Source: Shinisaurus crocodilurus
Lineage: Eukaryota > Chordata > Lepidosauria > Squamata > Shinisauridae
DNA: 64,000 nt
Reading direction: 5' to 3'
NCBI GenBank assembly: GCA_021292165.1
Contig: JAHFWL010000448.1
Span: 1 to 64,000 of the forward strand
Of this stretch, positions 10,259 to 21,022 are shown one piece after another. The notes below the pieces were generated by a model that worked only from the letters and a program-made list of their open reading frames with translations, did not search any database and had not been told where the DNA came from. Made by a program: the position numbers and the translations under genes. Positions within the stretch are counted from its first letter, which is position 1. Every line of letters starts with the position of its first letter.

Positions 10259-10362
10259 TACTGACACAGGAGTCGCCCGCCTCCCCTGCCGAGAAGGGAT
10301 TCGAACGTAGCTCTTTTCGAGTCCGGTCCAGTACGCAATCCATTACACCACACCACCTCATC
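10258..10362 (-). other. tRNA-like sequence (pseudogene or SINE head)
   Basis: The minus strand has TGGTGTAATGGATTGCGTAC (box A-like) and GTTCGAATCCC (box B). The spacing fits a tRNA, perhaps Arg-type. The acceptor stem is not convincing and no 3' SINE body follows, so a functional tRNA is unlikely. Confidence 0.4.
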
Positions 10363-10434
10363 TGACTTCTTGGCTGTCCTCCTATGGTCCAGTGTTGCTG
10401 AATAGCTTTTCCAAGCTGGGGCACATGGGACTGG

Positions 10435-10572
10435 GAACAAAGCTAAGCAGGGTCAGGCCTGGTTATTACTTGGATGGGAGACCCCTCCTCTAGTTTCCTG
10501 CATTAAGCAGGGGGTTGGACTCGATAGCCTTGTAGGCTCCTTCCAACTCTATGATCTATGAATCTATGAATT
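10435..10572 (+). mobile_element. 5S rRNA-derived SINE with CR1 tail
   Basis: AAGCTAAGCAGGGTCAGGCC and GGTTATTACTTGGATGGGAG reproduce the 5S rRNA internal promoter region. The tail GGGGTTGGACTCGATAGCCT then CTCTATGATCTATGAATC matches the CR1 3' end. Confidence 0.88.
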
Positions 10573-11696
10573 ACTACTTTCCTTTTTTTTTAAAAAAATG
10601 CTCTTAAATATTCCTCACGGGGTGCAGCTGGCCCTTCCCCCAGCAGAGGGCGCTACCCACCCACAAGCCAGTCCTGGCAGAGAGGAAGGCACCCCCCCCC
10701 CCACTTGCAGCTGAGTCTCCGGGGAAGGCAGAGATGACATCATGCTCTATTTCTGGATCCAGGGCACATGGGGGGGGGGGGCTGGAGATGGAGGCACTGC
10801 GAGCGAGCGCTCACTCCCTCAAGGGCGGCCGCTTCTGGATGGGAAGACGAGGGACCCTGCGGAAGCCAGGGGCAGCCTCGCGGGCGGCTGCCAAGTCTGT
10901 AGAGAAAGACCGCATGCACAGAGCCATCCAAAGCCAGAGGCCGTGCAAGTCAAGGCTGGAGGCTGCGCGTCCGCAAAGCACAACACCGCAACAGCAGATC
11001 TGGAATCCCACTAAGGGTAGCGCGGGTGCATCTTCGCTAGGGCCAGCCCTGGCTAACGAAACCAGCCCGCGGAGGCCCGCTGCGGCAGATTTTGCAAGGA
11101 GAGAGTCACTCCTACCCGCTCTGAACTTGGGGAAATGCAGAAAAGCGGGAACGCATCAGGGAAGAGGGCAGTGATGAGCATGGCATTTGCACATGCTCAT
11201 TTATACATATAGGTGCAAATGTAGAAATGATCATTATCATTTGAACAGAAATACAGTCCGTCTCACCACAGCAGGGAAGGCGGTGAGCCAGTGGCCTGCT
11301 GCCTGCCTGCCTGCCTGTTTCATCTGCTGGATGCCAGATGCCAGCTGTGGACGGGCAACCGCTGTGATGGTCCTTTATCTTTAAACCAGAACTGGCCAGG
11401 ACAGCACTTCAAACAGAGGATGGTCCTCTATAGAAGAGGCCACATGGCCACCCTATCGCCAGTTCCAGCGCAAGTGTCCAGAGCCCCATCTAGTCTGGTT
11501 GTTTGGGCTCAATTCCAAGTGATGGCAGCCAGGGGACGTGGGTGCAGTGCCTGGAGAGGTGTGCCAACCACCTGCATTCTGGATACCTGCCCGTCTTGGC
11601 ACCTAACAAGGAGCCGGGGGAGTGGGGCTGACTGGCTGAGTCCAAGAGGACATTGATGCCTCCTTGAGGGAGATGGTGGTGGTGGCGGCGGCCATA

Positions 11697-11930
11697 TTTC
11701 TTTGTTTATTATATTTATATCTCACTTTTTTTCCCTGCATGAAATCCAAGGCGGCTTACATAATCCTCCTCTTCTCCATTTTATCCTCACAACAACTCTG
11801 TGAGGTAGGTTAGGCTGAGAGTCAGTGACTGGCCCAAAGTCACCCAGTGAGTTTCATGGCCGAGCGGGGACTAGAACCCGGATCTCCCGAGTCCCAGTCC
11901 AGCACTCTAACCACTACACCATGCTGGCTC
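11697..11930 (-). mobile_element. MIR-like tRNA-derived SINE
   Basis: Same family as 7590-7833. Box B (complement of GGACTAGAACC) and the GTGAGGATAAAATGG block are present. Confidence 0.85.
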
Positions 11931-12098
11931 CACCTTTAAAGAGGTGACCGTGTATCCATTCCTTCAGAAACCTTCTTTGGACCGGGAAGATTTTAACGAT
12001 TGCCCAGTCGCTAATTTCGCCTTCTGGGACAGGATATTGGAGAAGCCGGCAGTAGCTCCATTCAACAGGCTTTTGGAGGAAGCAGATTATCTATAGAT

Positions 12099-12219
12099 CA
12101 GTGTTCTCCAATCTTGGGTCCCCAGATGTTTTTGGCCTACAACTCCCAGCATAGCTGGCTGGGGCATGCCGGGAGCTGTAGGCCAAAAACATCTGAGGAC
12201 CCAAGGTTGGAGAACACTG
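12099..12219. mobile_element. Palindromic hAT-like MITE (CAGTGTTCTCC group)
   Basis: CAGTGTTCTCCAATCTTGGG and CCAAGGTTGGAGAACACTG are the ends. The arms contain CCTACAACTCCCAGCAT and its complement. No clear target duplication. Confidence 0.8.
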
Positions 12220-12231
12220 ATCTATAGACTA

Positions 12232-12312
12232 CTCTATTGGCCATGCTGGCTGGGATGATGGGAGTTGCTGTCCAAAACATCTGGAAGGTACCAGGTTGGG
12301 GAACACTCCCTT
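12232..12312. mobile_element. hAT-like MITE, right half (CAGGGGTG group)
   Basis: GATGGGAGTTGCTGTCCAAA, ACATCTGGAAGGTACC and GGTTGGGGAACACT. Confidence 0.55.
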
Positions 12313-13044
12313 AAAGACTAACAAGTGTACTGAGGCAGAAGCTTCTGAAGGCCAGATGATCAGTAGACTCATGAAGCATTAACCTCAGTTGGCAGATATA
12401 TATTCACATGGGGGTGGGGGGGAGAGATTGTAAACAATCAGTTTTAGACACGCTCGGGTCAGAGAAGGTCACCAATGAAAGCAACAGGATTATTTTAAAA
12501 AATTGGACTTTTCTCATTTGTGCAGATTTAATGGCAACATAAAACCTTTGGTGTCATTTTCTTTGTTAAGCACTAATTTTACAACCGTATTTTGCTGGCT
12601 TGTGGTGATGTGCCAAAGCAAAAGCGGGAATGGCAACAATGCACAGAGATGGCCGCGTCTCCTCCAAACTCTTCCGCCTTGAAGGCACAGGGTGGGGGAT
12701 CCGTCGCGTCACCCATCACCAAAGCGGCACCGGGCAGGGAACACCCGGCTCATCAGGAGATTTCCACACCAGCCCGAAAGCTTCCTCTTCCTGCAGGCAC
12801 TCACTTCATCGTTAATCAGTTACTCCGATTATTCATTTTACTGCTGGCTCTGTAATATTTTCACTGCTTTAATATTTTGATACTTTTGTTATATTCATCG
12901 TTTAGGTTGCTATTTTATTGTTGTCTTGGGCTTTTCGGGATTGTAAACAGCCCCAAGGGCAACTGCTGGTTGGGTGGCATGCAAATGTATTTATTTAATT
13001 TATGTACTGCCCAACTGGCTGATGTCCTCACAAATTTAAATTAA

Positions 13045-13292
13045 TATTTATTTATTTGTTTGTTTGTTACATTGGTATCCCAACTTTTTTCCTCTTGCAA
13101 GGAACCCTGGGTGGCTTACATAATCCTCCTCTTCTCCATTTTATCCTCACAATAACCCTGTGAGGTAGGTTAGGCTGCGAGTCAAGGACTGGCTGAAAGT
13201 CGCCCAGTGAGCCTCATGGCTGAGTGGGGACTAGAACCCGGGTCTCCCGAGTCCCAGTCCGACACTCTCACCACTACGCCACACTGGCTCTC
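13045..13292 (-). mobile_element. MIR-like tRNA-derived SINE
   Basis: Same family as 7590-7833, with a TTTGTTTG tail. Confidence 0.82.
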
Positions 13293-13309
13293 TATTTACA
13301 GTGCGTCCC

Positions 13310-13410
13310 AAGGCATGGTGCGAGGGCTTATGCTGAGGGCCACCTCCTGAAGCTAAGCAGGTCTGGGTCTGGTCGATGTCTGGATGGGAGACCTCGTCAT
13401 GTATGTCACC
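13310..13410 (+). mobile_element. 5S-derived SINE, diverged variant
   Basis: GAAGCTAAGCAGGTCTGGGT and GTCTGGATGGGAGACC are 5S-like, but the sequence after GAGACC differs from the CR1-tailed copies. It may be a separate family. Confidence 0.55.
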
Positions 13411-13557
13411 TTAAGTAACGTGATGGAAAAAAGGTGAGATGGAAACCTAAAAAAAACATTACATGCAGCACGGCAGCGGGAGGGGAGGAGATGCTGTTTG
13501 AGACACACCACACGCAACATCTCTTTAAGTCGGGGTGGGCACCTTGCAGCCCTCCAG

Positions 13558-13735
13558 AGGCCTGTGGCTTACGCTGGCTCAGCTTGTCTGAGTGTGGAAA
13601 GCTAAGCAGGGTCAAGCCTGGTTGTTACTTGGATGGGAGACCCCTCCTCTAGTTTCCTGCATTGAGCAGGGGGTTGGACTCGATAGCCTTGTAGGCTCCT
13701 TCCAACTCTATTAAATCTATGAAATCTAATCTATG
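13558..13735 (+). mobile_element. 5S rRNA-derived SINE with CR1 tail, near full length
   Basis: It starts GCCTGTGGCTTACGCTGG, continues GAAAGCTAAGCAGGGTCAAG and ends in the CR1-type tail with AAATCTATGAAATC repeats. Confidence 0.9.
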
Positions 13736-14395
13736 TTTTGGCGTGCAGCTCCCATGCTCCCTCACCAGTGGCTTTGCTGGCTAGGACTGAGGGGAGGGCT
13801 GCAACTCGATGACGACGCACGGCTTTCCTTGGCGCGGGATGGCGCTTGCGGGGAGTCGGCCATGTCTGTCGCCGCCACTCGCGTAGCTCCGCTGCATGCA
13901 TGCCGCTTTCCCCACCCAGTCGTCGCCACCCCACCTTCCCCTTTGACGTCCTTTGGCCTACCCTCAACAGCAGGAAAAGCGACAAGGTCAACAACTGCAA
14001 GGGAGAGGCAGGCAAGCCTGGCCGCGTGCCGAGCTGGAGAGAGACGCTTTCGGAATCGTTTGCCGTCCGAGGCTCCTTCAAGGTCAGCAGCTCAGTGGAG
14101 GACAAGCACGCAGGAGCTGCGAGGGGGAGGAGGCCCAGGGGCTCGGCCGGCTCCAGACACGCACAAGCAACCCCTTGCCCAGTGGCGCAGCCGGGTGATT
14201 TTAGACCCTGGACGTAGCCCGTCGCCCCCCCCCCCACTTTAGACAGCCATGTGTGTATTACGTCAGTTATGAAGCACACAAGGAACACTTCTCTTCCCCC
14301 AGCCTGTACAACCTCCATTTCATGCTTTACAATGGTTTGTACATTCCTTACAGGTCAGAACAACAAAACTGTTTGCCTAATTTTAAAAAATATAT

Positions 14396-14396
14396 A

Positions 14397-14431
<35 letters not shown>

Positions 14432-14443
14432 AATAATAATAAT
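14396..14443. repeat. (TGA)n-(TAA)n microsatellite
   Basis: About twelve TGA units followed by TAA units. Confidence 0.95.
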
Positions 14444-15685
14444 ACTCTGCTCATGTGTGTTTTTGCATTTTAAACTCACTTAAATCATAGCACCATTGCG
14501 ACTAAGGAATAAACCGGAGTTTGGTTCTGCTTCTGCCGTTCTCTGGGTGGCCATTCGGGGTCCCCCCACTGGCTGCTGGGGTCGGGACTTTGGCCCCAAG
14601 ACCAAACCCTATCGGCACCACTGCCCTTACCAAAGCAGTGCCTTCCCTTATGGGCCGCTTCCTTTGTGCTTGCAGATTTAGCAACCCAGAGGAGAAGTGA
14701 CAGCACTGGGTGGGCTCAGAATGCCTCCTTTCCAAACCCTTACAAGGGGGGGGGGCTTCCCCGCCCCCAACCCGGGATCCAGAAAGTGGCCTGCCCAGGA
14801 ATTGAGACAAGGGAGCCTCAGAGATGGATTAGGAGGCCTCAAACCCAAAGGGAGGTCATTTCCTTTCCCAGGGAGGGACAGGAAACCGCTCCCCACAGCT
14901 TGCTGCAACACCCCACACATGGGAAAGCCACGCTGGTGGAAACCCCCACACACACCCGCCCCGGCACATCCCCGAGCCTCAGTGCCTGCTAATGCACTGC
15001 CTCCGCCACCCCGCTGAGCGGGAGCAAAACTGAGAGGCAGGGCAGTGTTGCTTTGGCACCTCCCGCCACGGAGCTCTACGCGAGAAGCACAACCACCAAC
15101 GCCTGGGAGACCGCACGCCCCACTGCCCAAGGACGCAGGCTGCCACTGTCCCTCTGGAAGAGCCGTGAGCTTTTAAAAGCAGAAGGGGTCGGTCCGCTCG
15201 CTGTACGGATGTCTACTTATTTATTCTATTTACAACAAGTATACAACCCCTCCACATCTAAACGGATTCCAGAGCAGTGGACGATGAGAGATAAAAAGAA
15301 TAAAACGCCATTATTAAAACGTTTTTCAAAAACAGAATACCGGTGAATAACCGTGCGCCAGCCTGCCCGCCCACCCCACGTTGCAAATAGGACAGTGGCC
15401 CCGCATCACGTCCGTTTGCTCCCGAGTGGGGCTGACGGGTGCCTGCCCCAAATCCCAGGGCTTCCCTGCTATCTGAAGCTGAGCTGTCGCTCGTAATGCC
15501 ACCGCCCGGGCTCTTTCGGCTCCGCAGGAACCCCCTCGCTGGCAGAGGGAGAGGCAGCTGAACCAACAACAGCAAGCTATGAAACAGAACGATTGTAGCC
15601 CCGAGAAAAGGAAGTTCCCGGTGCGCGCTCCTCCACGGCCAGCCCTAGTAACGTATAGCAATCAAAGAAAGAGGTTGGCGATTGA

Positions 15686-15838
15686 CTGGTACAATTAGGG
15701 CACAGTCCTCTGCAAGTTTAGACAGAAAAAAAGGCTTATAACTCCCAGCATGCCCCAGCCACCTCTGGTGGCTGGGGCATGCTGGGAGTTGTAGGCCTTT
15801 TTTTCTGTCTAAACTTGCAGAGGATTGCACCTTTAAAG
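15686..15838. mobile_element. Palindromic TTAA-type MITE (piggyBac-like)
   Basis: GCACAGTCCTCTGCAAGTTT and AAACTTGCAGAGGATTGCAC pair. The inner arms carry ATAACTCCCAGCATGCCCCA and complement. The right border is CTTTAA; the left is degenerate (ATTAGG). Confidence 0.75.
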
Positions 15839-16856
15839 CCTTGAACTGCAGGGCTCTTTCGCCTTGTTTTTAAGCGAAGGACATAGCTGGCCTCGTGGAA
15901 GAGACTCCTTTTGCGCTCCACGGAAGCAGAGCTGTGCATGGACAAAGGGACATCAATCGCAGCAAAGCCCACCTTGGCTGCGAGTCCTTTGGCACAACCC
16001 GCCTCTTCGCCATCTATTTTAACGAAGCAGAAGCGTGACGTCGCCAAAGTACATCGTACAGCTATCACGTCATTTCCCTCCTCAGTGGATTTTTTTGCAG
16101 AAAGAAAAGAGGAGGAAGATGCCTTGTGAAAACACGGGAGCATTACAAGTGGAAGGCTACGATGTCTGTCTGGACCACCCCACCACCCATAATATCCCAA
16201 TGAGGCAGGGCGATTGCATGATAAAAGCCTCACCTGGGAGCACCCCATGTCGCTGAATTTACACATATTCATCCCCTTTTCCCCCAGATTACGCTTCCTT
16301 CTATGGATGGTTGATTCCATGGATTTTGGTTACTCTCCGTTTTTAATTTTTCCCATCTTAAGTTCAGTCCTTCCTCAACTGTGAGAAATTTTTTTTTTTA
16401 AGTCTGCATGAAAATTTCTATGCATGTTTGTGTACATTTCTCCTAATGCATGCATGCAATTTTGTCTAACACAGACAGTTTGTGCAAGCAAATTTTCCTA
16501 TTTTAAAATGTCATTTTCACGAATGCACACATTTTTGGGTGCACTTTTCCTGAACATGTGCATTTTTTGATTGGAGAACTGCAGTGCAAGACTAGAAGTG
16601 TGAGTTTCGAAGGCTTAACTGAATTTCAGTTTGCGTATTAGTTCAAAAGTGTGAAATTAGATAAATTCACGTAAAAACGTGAACCAAGCAAATTTCTCTC
16701 TGATCCCGGCATCTTTCCCTTTCCTCCATTGTCTCACATGTGTCAAGTTATAATACACCCAAATAACTCCATAAAGGGCCACCCACAGCAGTGGTGCGAT
16801 ACGACCTCCTGATCTCATCTCGCTCGCCGCCATACTATTGCCTAACTTTGACATTT

Positions 16857-16965
16857 AGACTGCAATCCTAAACGCACTTACCTAAGAGCAGGTCTCATTG
16901 AAGTCAATACACCTTATTTCTGAGTAGACATGCATAGTTTTATAGTTGGGGCAGTATCCTATACT
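16857..16965. repeat. Palindromic MITE (TGCAATCCTA group)
   Basis: TGCAATCCTAAACGCACTTA, CTCATTGAAGTCAATA and TTATTTCTGAGTAGACATGC. The same type occurs at 18305-18395, 27890-27990 and 51780-51865. Confidence 0.6.
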
Positions 16966-17792
16966 GCTGTTGCACCTCTGATGCTTCTCTGGCGCATACC
17001 GAGCCTACCGCTTGCACAATAGGAGCCGGCGGTTCCAAAACTAACCCCCGAAACGAGCAGCAATGTGCAGTTCCAGAATGGAGCAGGTAAGCGGCACTCC
17101 CTTCTGGGAGCTCCGCTGATCTGCCCTGTTCCCGAAAAAGCATCCGCCGCACGTTTCCAGATGTTTCCGAAACCGCAATTTCTCGTTGTGCTAGCAGTCA
17201 GTTCTGTCAGCGGTCGGGCACTATAGGATGCTGGCCTTTGACTGTAAGCTCCTTGGGACAGAAGCGTCTTTGCTTCTGTTTCTCTGTAAAGCACCATGTA
17301 TTGTAGAAACAATTAACAGCAACATATCGGTGCCTTTGCGAAACTTATCTCAGCCTTATAGCGCCTTTGTGAAAACTGCTCACCTCAGCACTGCTAACTC
17401 TGAACAACCCGTGCATATCTCCTGACTCTGCCAGTATTAGCAAGGTGACGCATTTACGATGGCCGGCCGATTGGGAGAACAGAACCCTGGCAATGCCCAC
17501 AGAAACTAAGAACAATGCAGATGTGTACGATCAGAGTGGTGAGTTCACTGTGGAAGCGGCACTTGACGTGTTTTGCTCTCCGCTCCCGGACTGGGCTCGG
17601 GGGAAACGAGTTCCGGATGTTTGCGGAGGAGGCCGGTAGCACCCAGCACCGGTTGGCTGGAAACCAGCGGAGTGCACCAGGCTGAGAAAGGCTGACTGAA
17701 CCAACGGGCTTGTCCTCCGTGCATGGAATGCCATCTAAACTCATAATAGCTGTCACCACATCTTGCAGCAGCAAATTAATTTGCAGTGCAAA

Positions 17793-17943
17793 TTAAGGGC
17801 GCAACCCATTGCAAGTTTAGACAGAAAAAAAAGGCCTACAACTCCCAGCATGCCCCAGCCAGCTATGCTATGCTGGGGCATGCTGGGAGTTGTAGGCCTT
17901 TTTTTTCCTGTCTAAACTTGCAATGGGTTGCGCCTTGAGTTAA
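17793..17943. mobile_element. Palindromic TTAA-type MITE
   Basis: TTAA at each border. GGGCGCAACCCATTGCAAGT is mirrored by ACTTGCAATGGGTTGCGCC. The centre is GCCAGCTATGCTATGCTGG flanked by the CTCCCAGCATGCCCCAG pair. Confidence 0.82.
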
Positions 17944-17969
17944 TTATATCTTGTGTGAAGAAGTACTTC

Positions 17970-18155
17970 CATACCGGGCCACAGCTCAGGGGCAGAGCTC
18001 CTGCGCTGCATGCAGAAGGTCCCAAGTTCGATCCCCGGAAGCATTTCCAGACAGGGCTAGGGGGGGAAAAAAATCCTGCCTGAAACACTGGAGAGCAGCT
18101 GCCAGTCAGTGCTGACAATACTGGGCTGGATATTCAGTGTAAGGCAACTTCCTAT
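17970..18155 (+). mobile_element. tRNA-derived SINE, second family
   Basis: GCTCAGGGGCAGAGCTCCTG (box A-like), GTTCGATCCCCGG (box B), then CTGGAGAGCAGCTGCCAGTC and AAGGCAACTTCCTATG. Related pieces occur at 26.4, 35.7, 35.9 and 39.1 kb. Confidence 0.75.
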
Positions 18156-18304
18156 GACCTTCCGCCTGCCTGTGCTGCATCTGGTGTCATGAGCTTCGCC
18201 GGACGACACCCACACACCCCCAATCCCGATATTGGGAAAGGGAGAGAAAAAAAGTCTGCGAACCATCAATCATTTTAGAAACCTCTGCCACGTGCTTCTT
18301 CTAA

Positions 18305-18395
18305 TGCAATCCTCCGCGTGTTTACTCAGAAGCAAGTCTCACTGTATTCAACGGAGCTTATTTCCAGGTAAATGATAGGATTGCAGCTTTAGTTG
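18305..18395. repeat. Palindromic MITE (TGCAATCCTA group)
   Basis: TGCAATCCTCCGCGTGTTTA and ATGATAGGATTGCAGC, same group as 16857-16965. Confidence 0.6.
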
Positions 18396-18459
18396 ACTTC
18401 CCCACACCCGCAGAATGAAAAAGCAACGAGCGCTGTAGCCTTTACTCATAGGGAAGCTG

Positions 18460-18905
18460 CCCATGAGTGGTGTGGAGAAAGTGGACAGGGAGACATTTTT
18501 CTCCCTCTCCTTTTATACTAGAACCCAACGGGGTCATCCCATGAAGCTGAACGGTGGGAGGTCCAGGACAGGGAAAAGGAAGGACTTCTTCACTCAGCAC
18601 ATAGTTATTAAAGTGTGGAATTCGCTACCAAAAGGTGTAGTGATGGCCGCCAATTTGGATGGCTTTAAAAGGGGATTGGACAATGTCATGGAGGAAAAGG
18701 CCATCAACGGCTACTAGTCCTCATGGCTATATATTACCTCCAGTATCAGAGCCAGTATGCCTCCGTATACCAGTTTCTGTGTGGAACATGGGCAGCAAGG
18801 TGCTGTTGCACTCCTGTCCTGCTTGTGGGATCCCGTGGGCAGCTGGCTGGCCACTGTGTGAACAGAATGCTGGACAGAACGGGCCTTTGGACTGACCCTG
18901 CACGG
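18460..18905 (+). mobile_element. CR1-like LINE 3' end
   Basis: It codes a decayed end of a reverse transcriptase ORF (KVWNSLPKGVV, DGFKRGLDN) followed by the 3' UTR with GTGTGAACAGAATGCTGGAC. Minus-strand copies are at 29.5, 38.7 and 52.8 kb. Confidence 0.7.
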
Positions 18906-19010
18906 CTATTCTCATGTTCTCGTGCTTTGTTCTGCCCCTTTTGCACAACGCTGATGCTCTGTCAACGTTAAGAAGCAGCGGAAGCAAGCGTCGGACACGG
19001 AGCGGCCTAC

Positions 19011-19655
19011 CTTTCCTTGGGTCTTCGGCGTCTCCCTGCCCCTCCCGTCCAGAGAAGGAGGCACTTGGTAGATGTCCTGCCCCAGCCCAGCGGGAGCCGG
19101 GGGGACCTGGTAAATGTCCTGGGGTGGGCTGGCAGGTCCGGCTGGCACCTGGTACACATCCTGGCCTTGAGGGGGGCTCTGCTTCATGTAGGCCGGGGCC
19201 TGCTTGCCTGGAGGAGACTGGAACTGGCCGTGGTGGAGGGTCCCCGGGGCCTTGTTTGGCGCTGGCACCAGGTAGACATTGTCCTCTTGGGGCAGGTAGG
19301 AGGGTTGCATAGAGGTGTACTGAGACGCAGGGGACAGGGGGGTGTAGCCCCCTTGGTGAGGATAAGCCAGAGGGGTCTGCCCTGCCGACGGCGGCTGCTG
19401 CTGCTGCTGCTGTGGCGGCGAAGGCTGCGGCTGGCCCTGGACGGCACCGGGCAGCAGCTTCTTGTCATACATGCCCACCAGGATCTTGAGGCGGTTGCCG
19501 GGGACGATGCCCTGCCGCCCGTGCAGCGAGCAGAGCCACCAGCCGTCCAGGCCCTGCGTGTTGCGCTCCAGCACCGTCATGATGTCGCCCTTGCGGAAGG
19601 AGAGCTCATCCGGGGACTCGGCCACGTTGTCGTAGAGGGCCTTGGCCAACACGTT
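19011..19655 (-). CDS. BCAR1: BCAR1 exon 2: SH3 domain and start of substrate domain
   Basis: This exon is 645 bp, or 215 codons (residues 5-219 of the reconstructed protein). It starts NVLAKALYDNVAESPDELSF. The SH3 domain runs to about residue 65 and shows the ALYDN motif, the GWW tryptophan pair and GIVPGNRLKIL, and it binds proline-rich partners such as FAK, PTP-PEST and C3G. A Pro/Gln-rich linker follows with a run of six glutamines (CAG repeats near 19400). Then come four YxxP motifs, YLVP and three YQVP, which are tyrosine targets for Src-family kinases. The acceptor is CCGCAG|AAC and the donor AAG|GTAGGC at 19010. A CT microsatellite forms the polypyrimidine tract just upstream of the acceptor. 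The SH3 part is almost identical to mammalian p130Cas, while the linker is diverged. Confidence 0.97.
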
Positions 19656-19659
19656 CTGC

Positions 19660-19683
19660 GGGAGAGAGAGAGAGAGAGAGAGG
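19660..19683. repeat. GA/CT microsatellite forming the exon 2 polypyrimidine tract
   Basis: (GA)n on the plus strand is (CT)n on the transcribed strand, directly before CCCGCAG of BCAR1 exon 2. Confidence 0.95.
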
Positions 19684-19930
19684 GCGGGTTAGGGGCGGCG
19701 GGCCGCGGAGGGCGGGGCCGGGAGACGGCCGGAAAGGGGAGGCAAGACCGGCGCTGCGACGCCGCTCTGGCTGCGTAGGAAGGAGTTGGCAACCGGCAGG
19801 CGAAGGGAGGGATGAAGCTTACGATCAGCATCACGCAGGCCGTGCCTTAGAAAGCAGGCGGGAAGGGGCAGAAAGCAGGCCCTCTCCCGGTGCCGCTGCC
19901 ACAGCCAAGTTCTCAGCATTCCCATAAAGC

Positions 19931-20253
19931 AGGGGTGGGGAACCTCAAGCCTGTGGGCCAAACATGGCCCTGTATGGCTCCCCAGCTGGCCCCTTCCCCT
20001 CCCCCGTTCCCCCATCTGCCCACTGTTTGGTGGTATCCCGGCTTTTGTGCAGTCTTTCCCGATTCTGAAGGTTGAAATGCCTCTCCTGAGGCTTAGTTAC
20101 TGGCAGGAAGAGCTTTAAGTTAAAATATGCTGGTGTTTTTAGTATTTTGGCCCGAGCTCTTTTGCATTTGGCCCTTCCCATCACTGCAATTCATCCCCCG
20201 AGAGCTTCTCCAAAATTGAATTCGGCCCTCGGGCTGAAAGGTTCCCCACCTCT
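19931..20253. mobile_element. hAT-like non-autonomous element, near full length
   Basis: CAGGGGTGGGGAACCTCAAG at the left and GAAAGGTTCCCCACCTCTG at the right, with GAGGCTTAGTTACTGGCAG inside. Partial copies are at 6.6, 9.0, 28.5, 34.4 and 63.2 kb. Confidence 0.72.
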
Positions 20254-20259
20254 GCCTTA

Positions 20260-20442
20260 ATAGATTTCATAGATTTCATAAGATCATAGAGTTGGAAGGA
20301 ACCTACAAGGCCATCGAGTCCAACCCCCTGCTCAATGCAGGAAACTAAAGGAGGGGTCTCCCATCCAAGTAATAACCAGGCCTGACCCTGCTTAGCTTTC
20401 CACACTCAGACAAGCTGAGCCAGCATGAGCCACAGGCCTGTA
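20260..20442 (-). mobile_element. 5S rRNA-derived SINE with CR1 tail, near full length
   Basis: Minus-strand copy: CR1 tail (TCATAGAGTTGGAAGGAACC) then the complement of the 5S promoter block and head CACAGGCCTGT. Confidence 0.9.
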
Positions 20443-20754
20443 TCAATGAAAATGTTTTGAAAAGTTTCCTGCCCAGTAGAATAAAAGAAGTATCATTACC
20501 GTATATTGTATAATTAGTGCAATTAATTAATAATTACTATTATGAATTAATATTGCTTTATTTATCGGCACACCCCATGTGGTTTGCCCCTCCAGCATCC
20601 TTTCTTTGAGAATTAAAATTGGAGACAGGCTTTACTCTCACACCTCGGGGGGGGGGACCCCACAGTTTGGAGGAGGACCCAAATCTGTTGGGGGGAAACC
20701 CCAACAGTAGTGGGGAAAGCCCAGCAAAGACTTGCTGTGAACCACCCAGAGACC

Positions 20755-20812
20755 TTCGGCTCTTGAGCGGTAAAGAAATGAAATGAATAAATAAAATAAA
20801 TAAATAAGACTG
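20755..20812 (+). mobile_element. LINE/SINE tail fragment
   Basis: CCAGAGACCTTCGGCTCTTG then a GAAATGAATAAATAAA tail. Confidence 0.4.
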
Positions 20813-21022
20813 AGCTTGTTCAGTGTCCACAAAACTCTTAACGGTCTGTTGGGTGTGTGCGTGTGGAAAACTGGTGGTGGTGTGTGGGGGGGGGAGGTGG
20901 AAAGGGAATTGAATAGAATACACTGGAAAAGGATCACAAGTGGAAATCTGAACAGGAAGGCTGCAACATTTTGTTGCAGACACACACACACACACACAGT
21001 GCAGCAAGGGCAGGAATGGAAA

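Larger units (their letters stand above)
8216..19010 (-). other. BCAR1: BCAR1 intron 2 (10.8 kb)
   Basis: It lies between exon 2 donor GTAGGC and exon 3 acceptor TTTCCAG. It contains SINEs, palindromic MITEs and LINE ends listed separately. No feature was recognised in about 9175-9635, 10580-11690 (10730-11160 is GC-rich with no gene signal), 12315-13040, 13740-14390, 14450-15685, 15840-16850 and 16970-17785. Confidence 0.85.

Noticed and set aside
10258..10362. Functional tRNA gene on the minus strand
   Set aside because: Boxes A and B are present, but I could not pair an acceptor stem or identify a proper anticodon arm.
12091..12227. CTATAGAT...ATCTATAG as a target duplication of the 12.1 kb MITE
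   Set aside because: The two flanks are reverse complements, not direct repeats, so they do not support a duplication.
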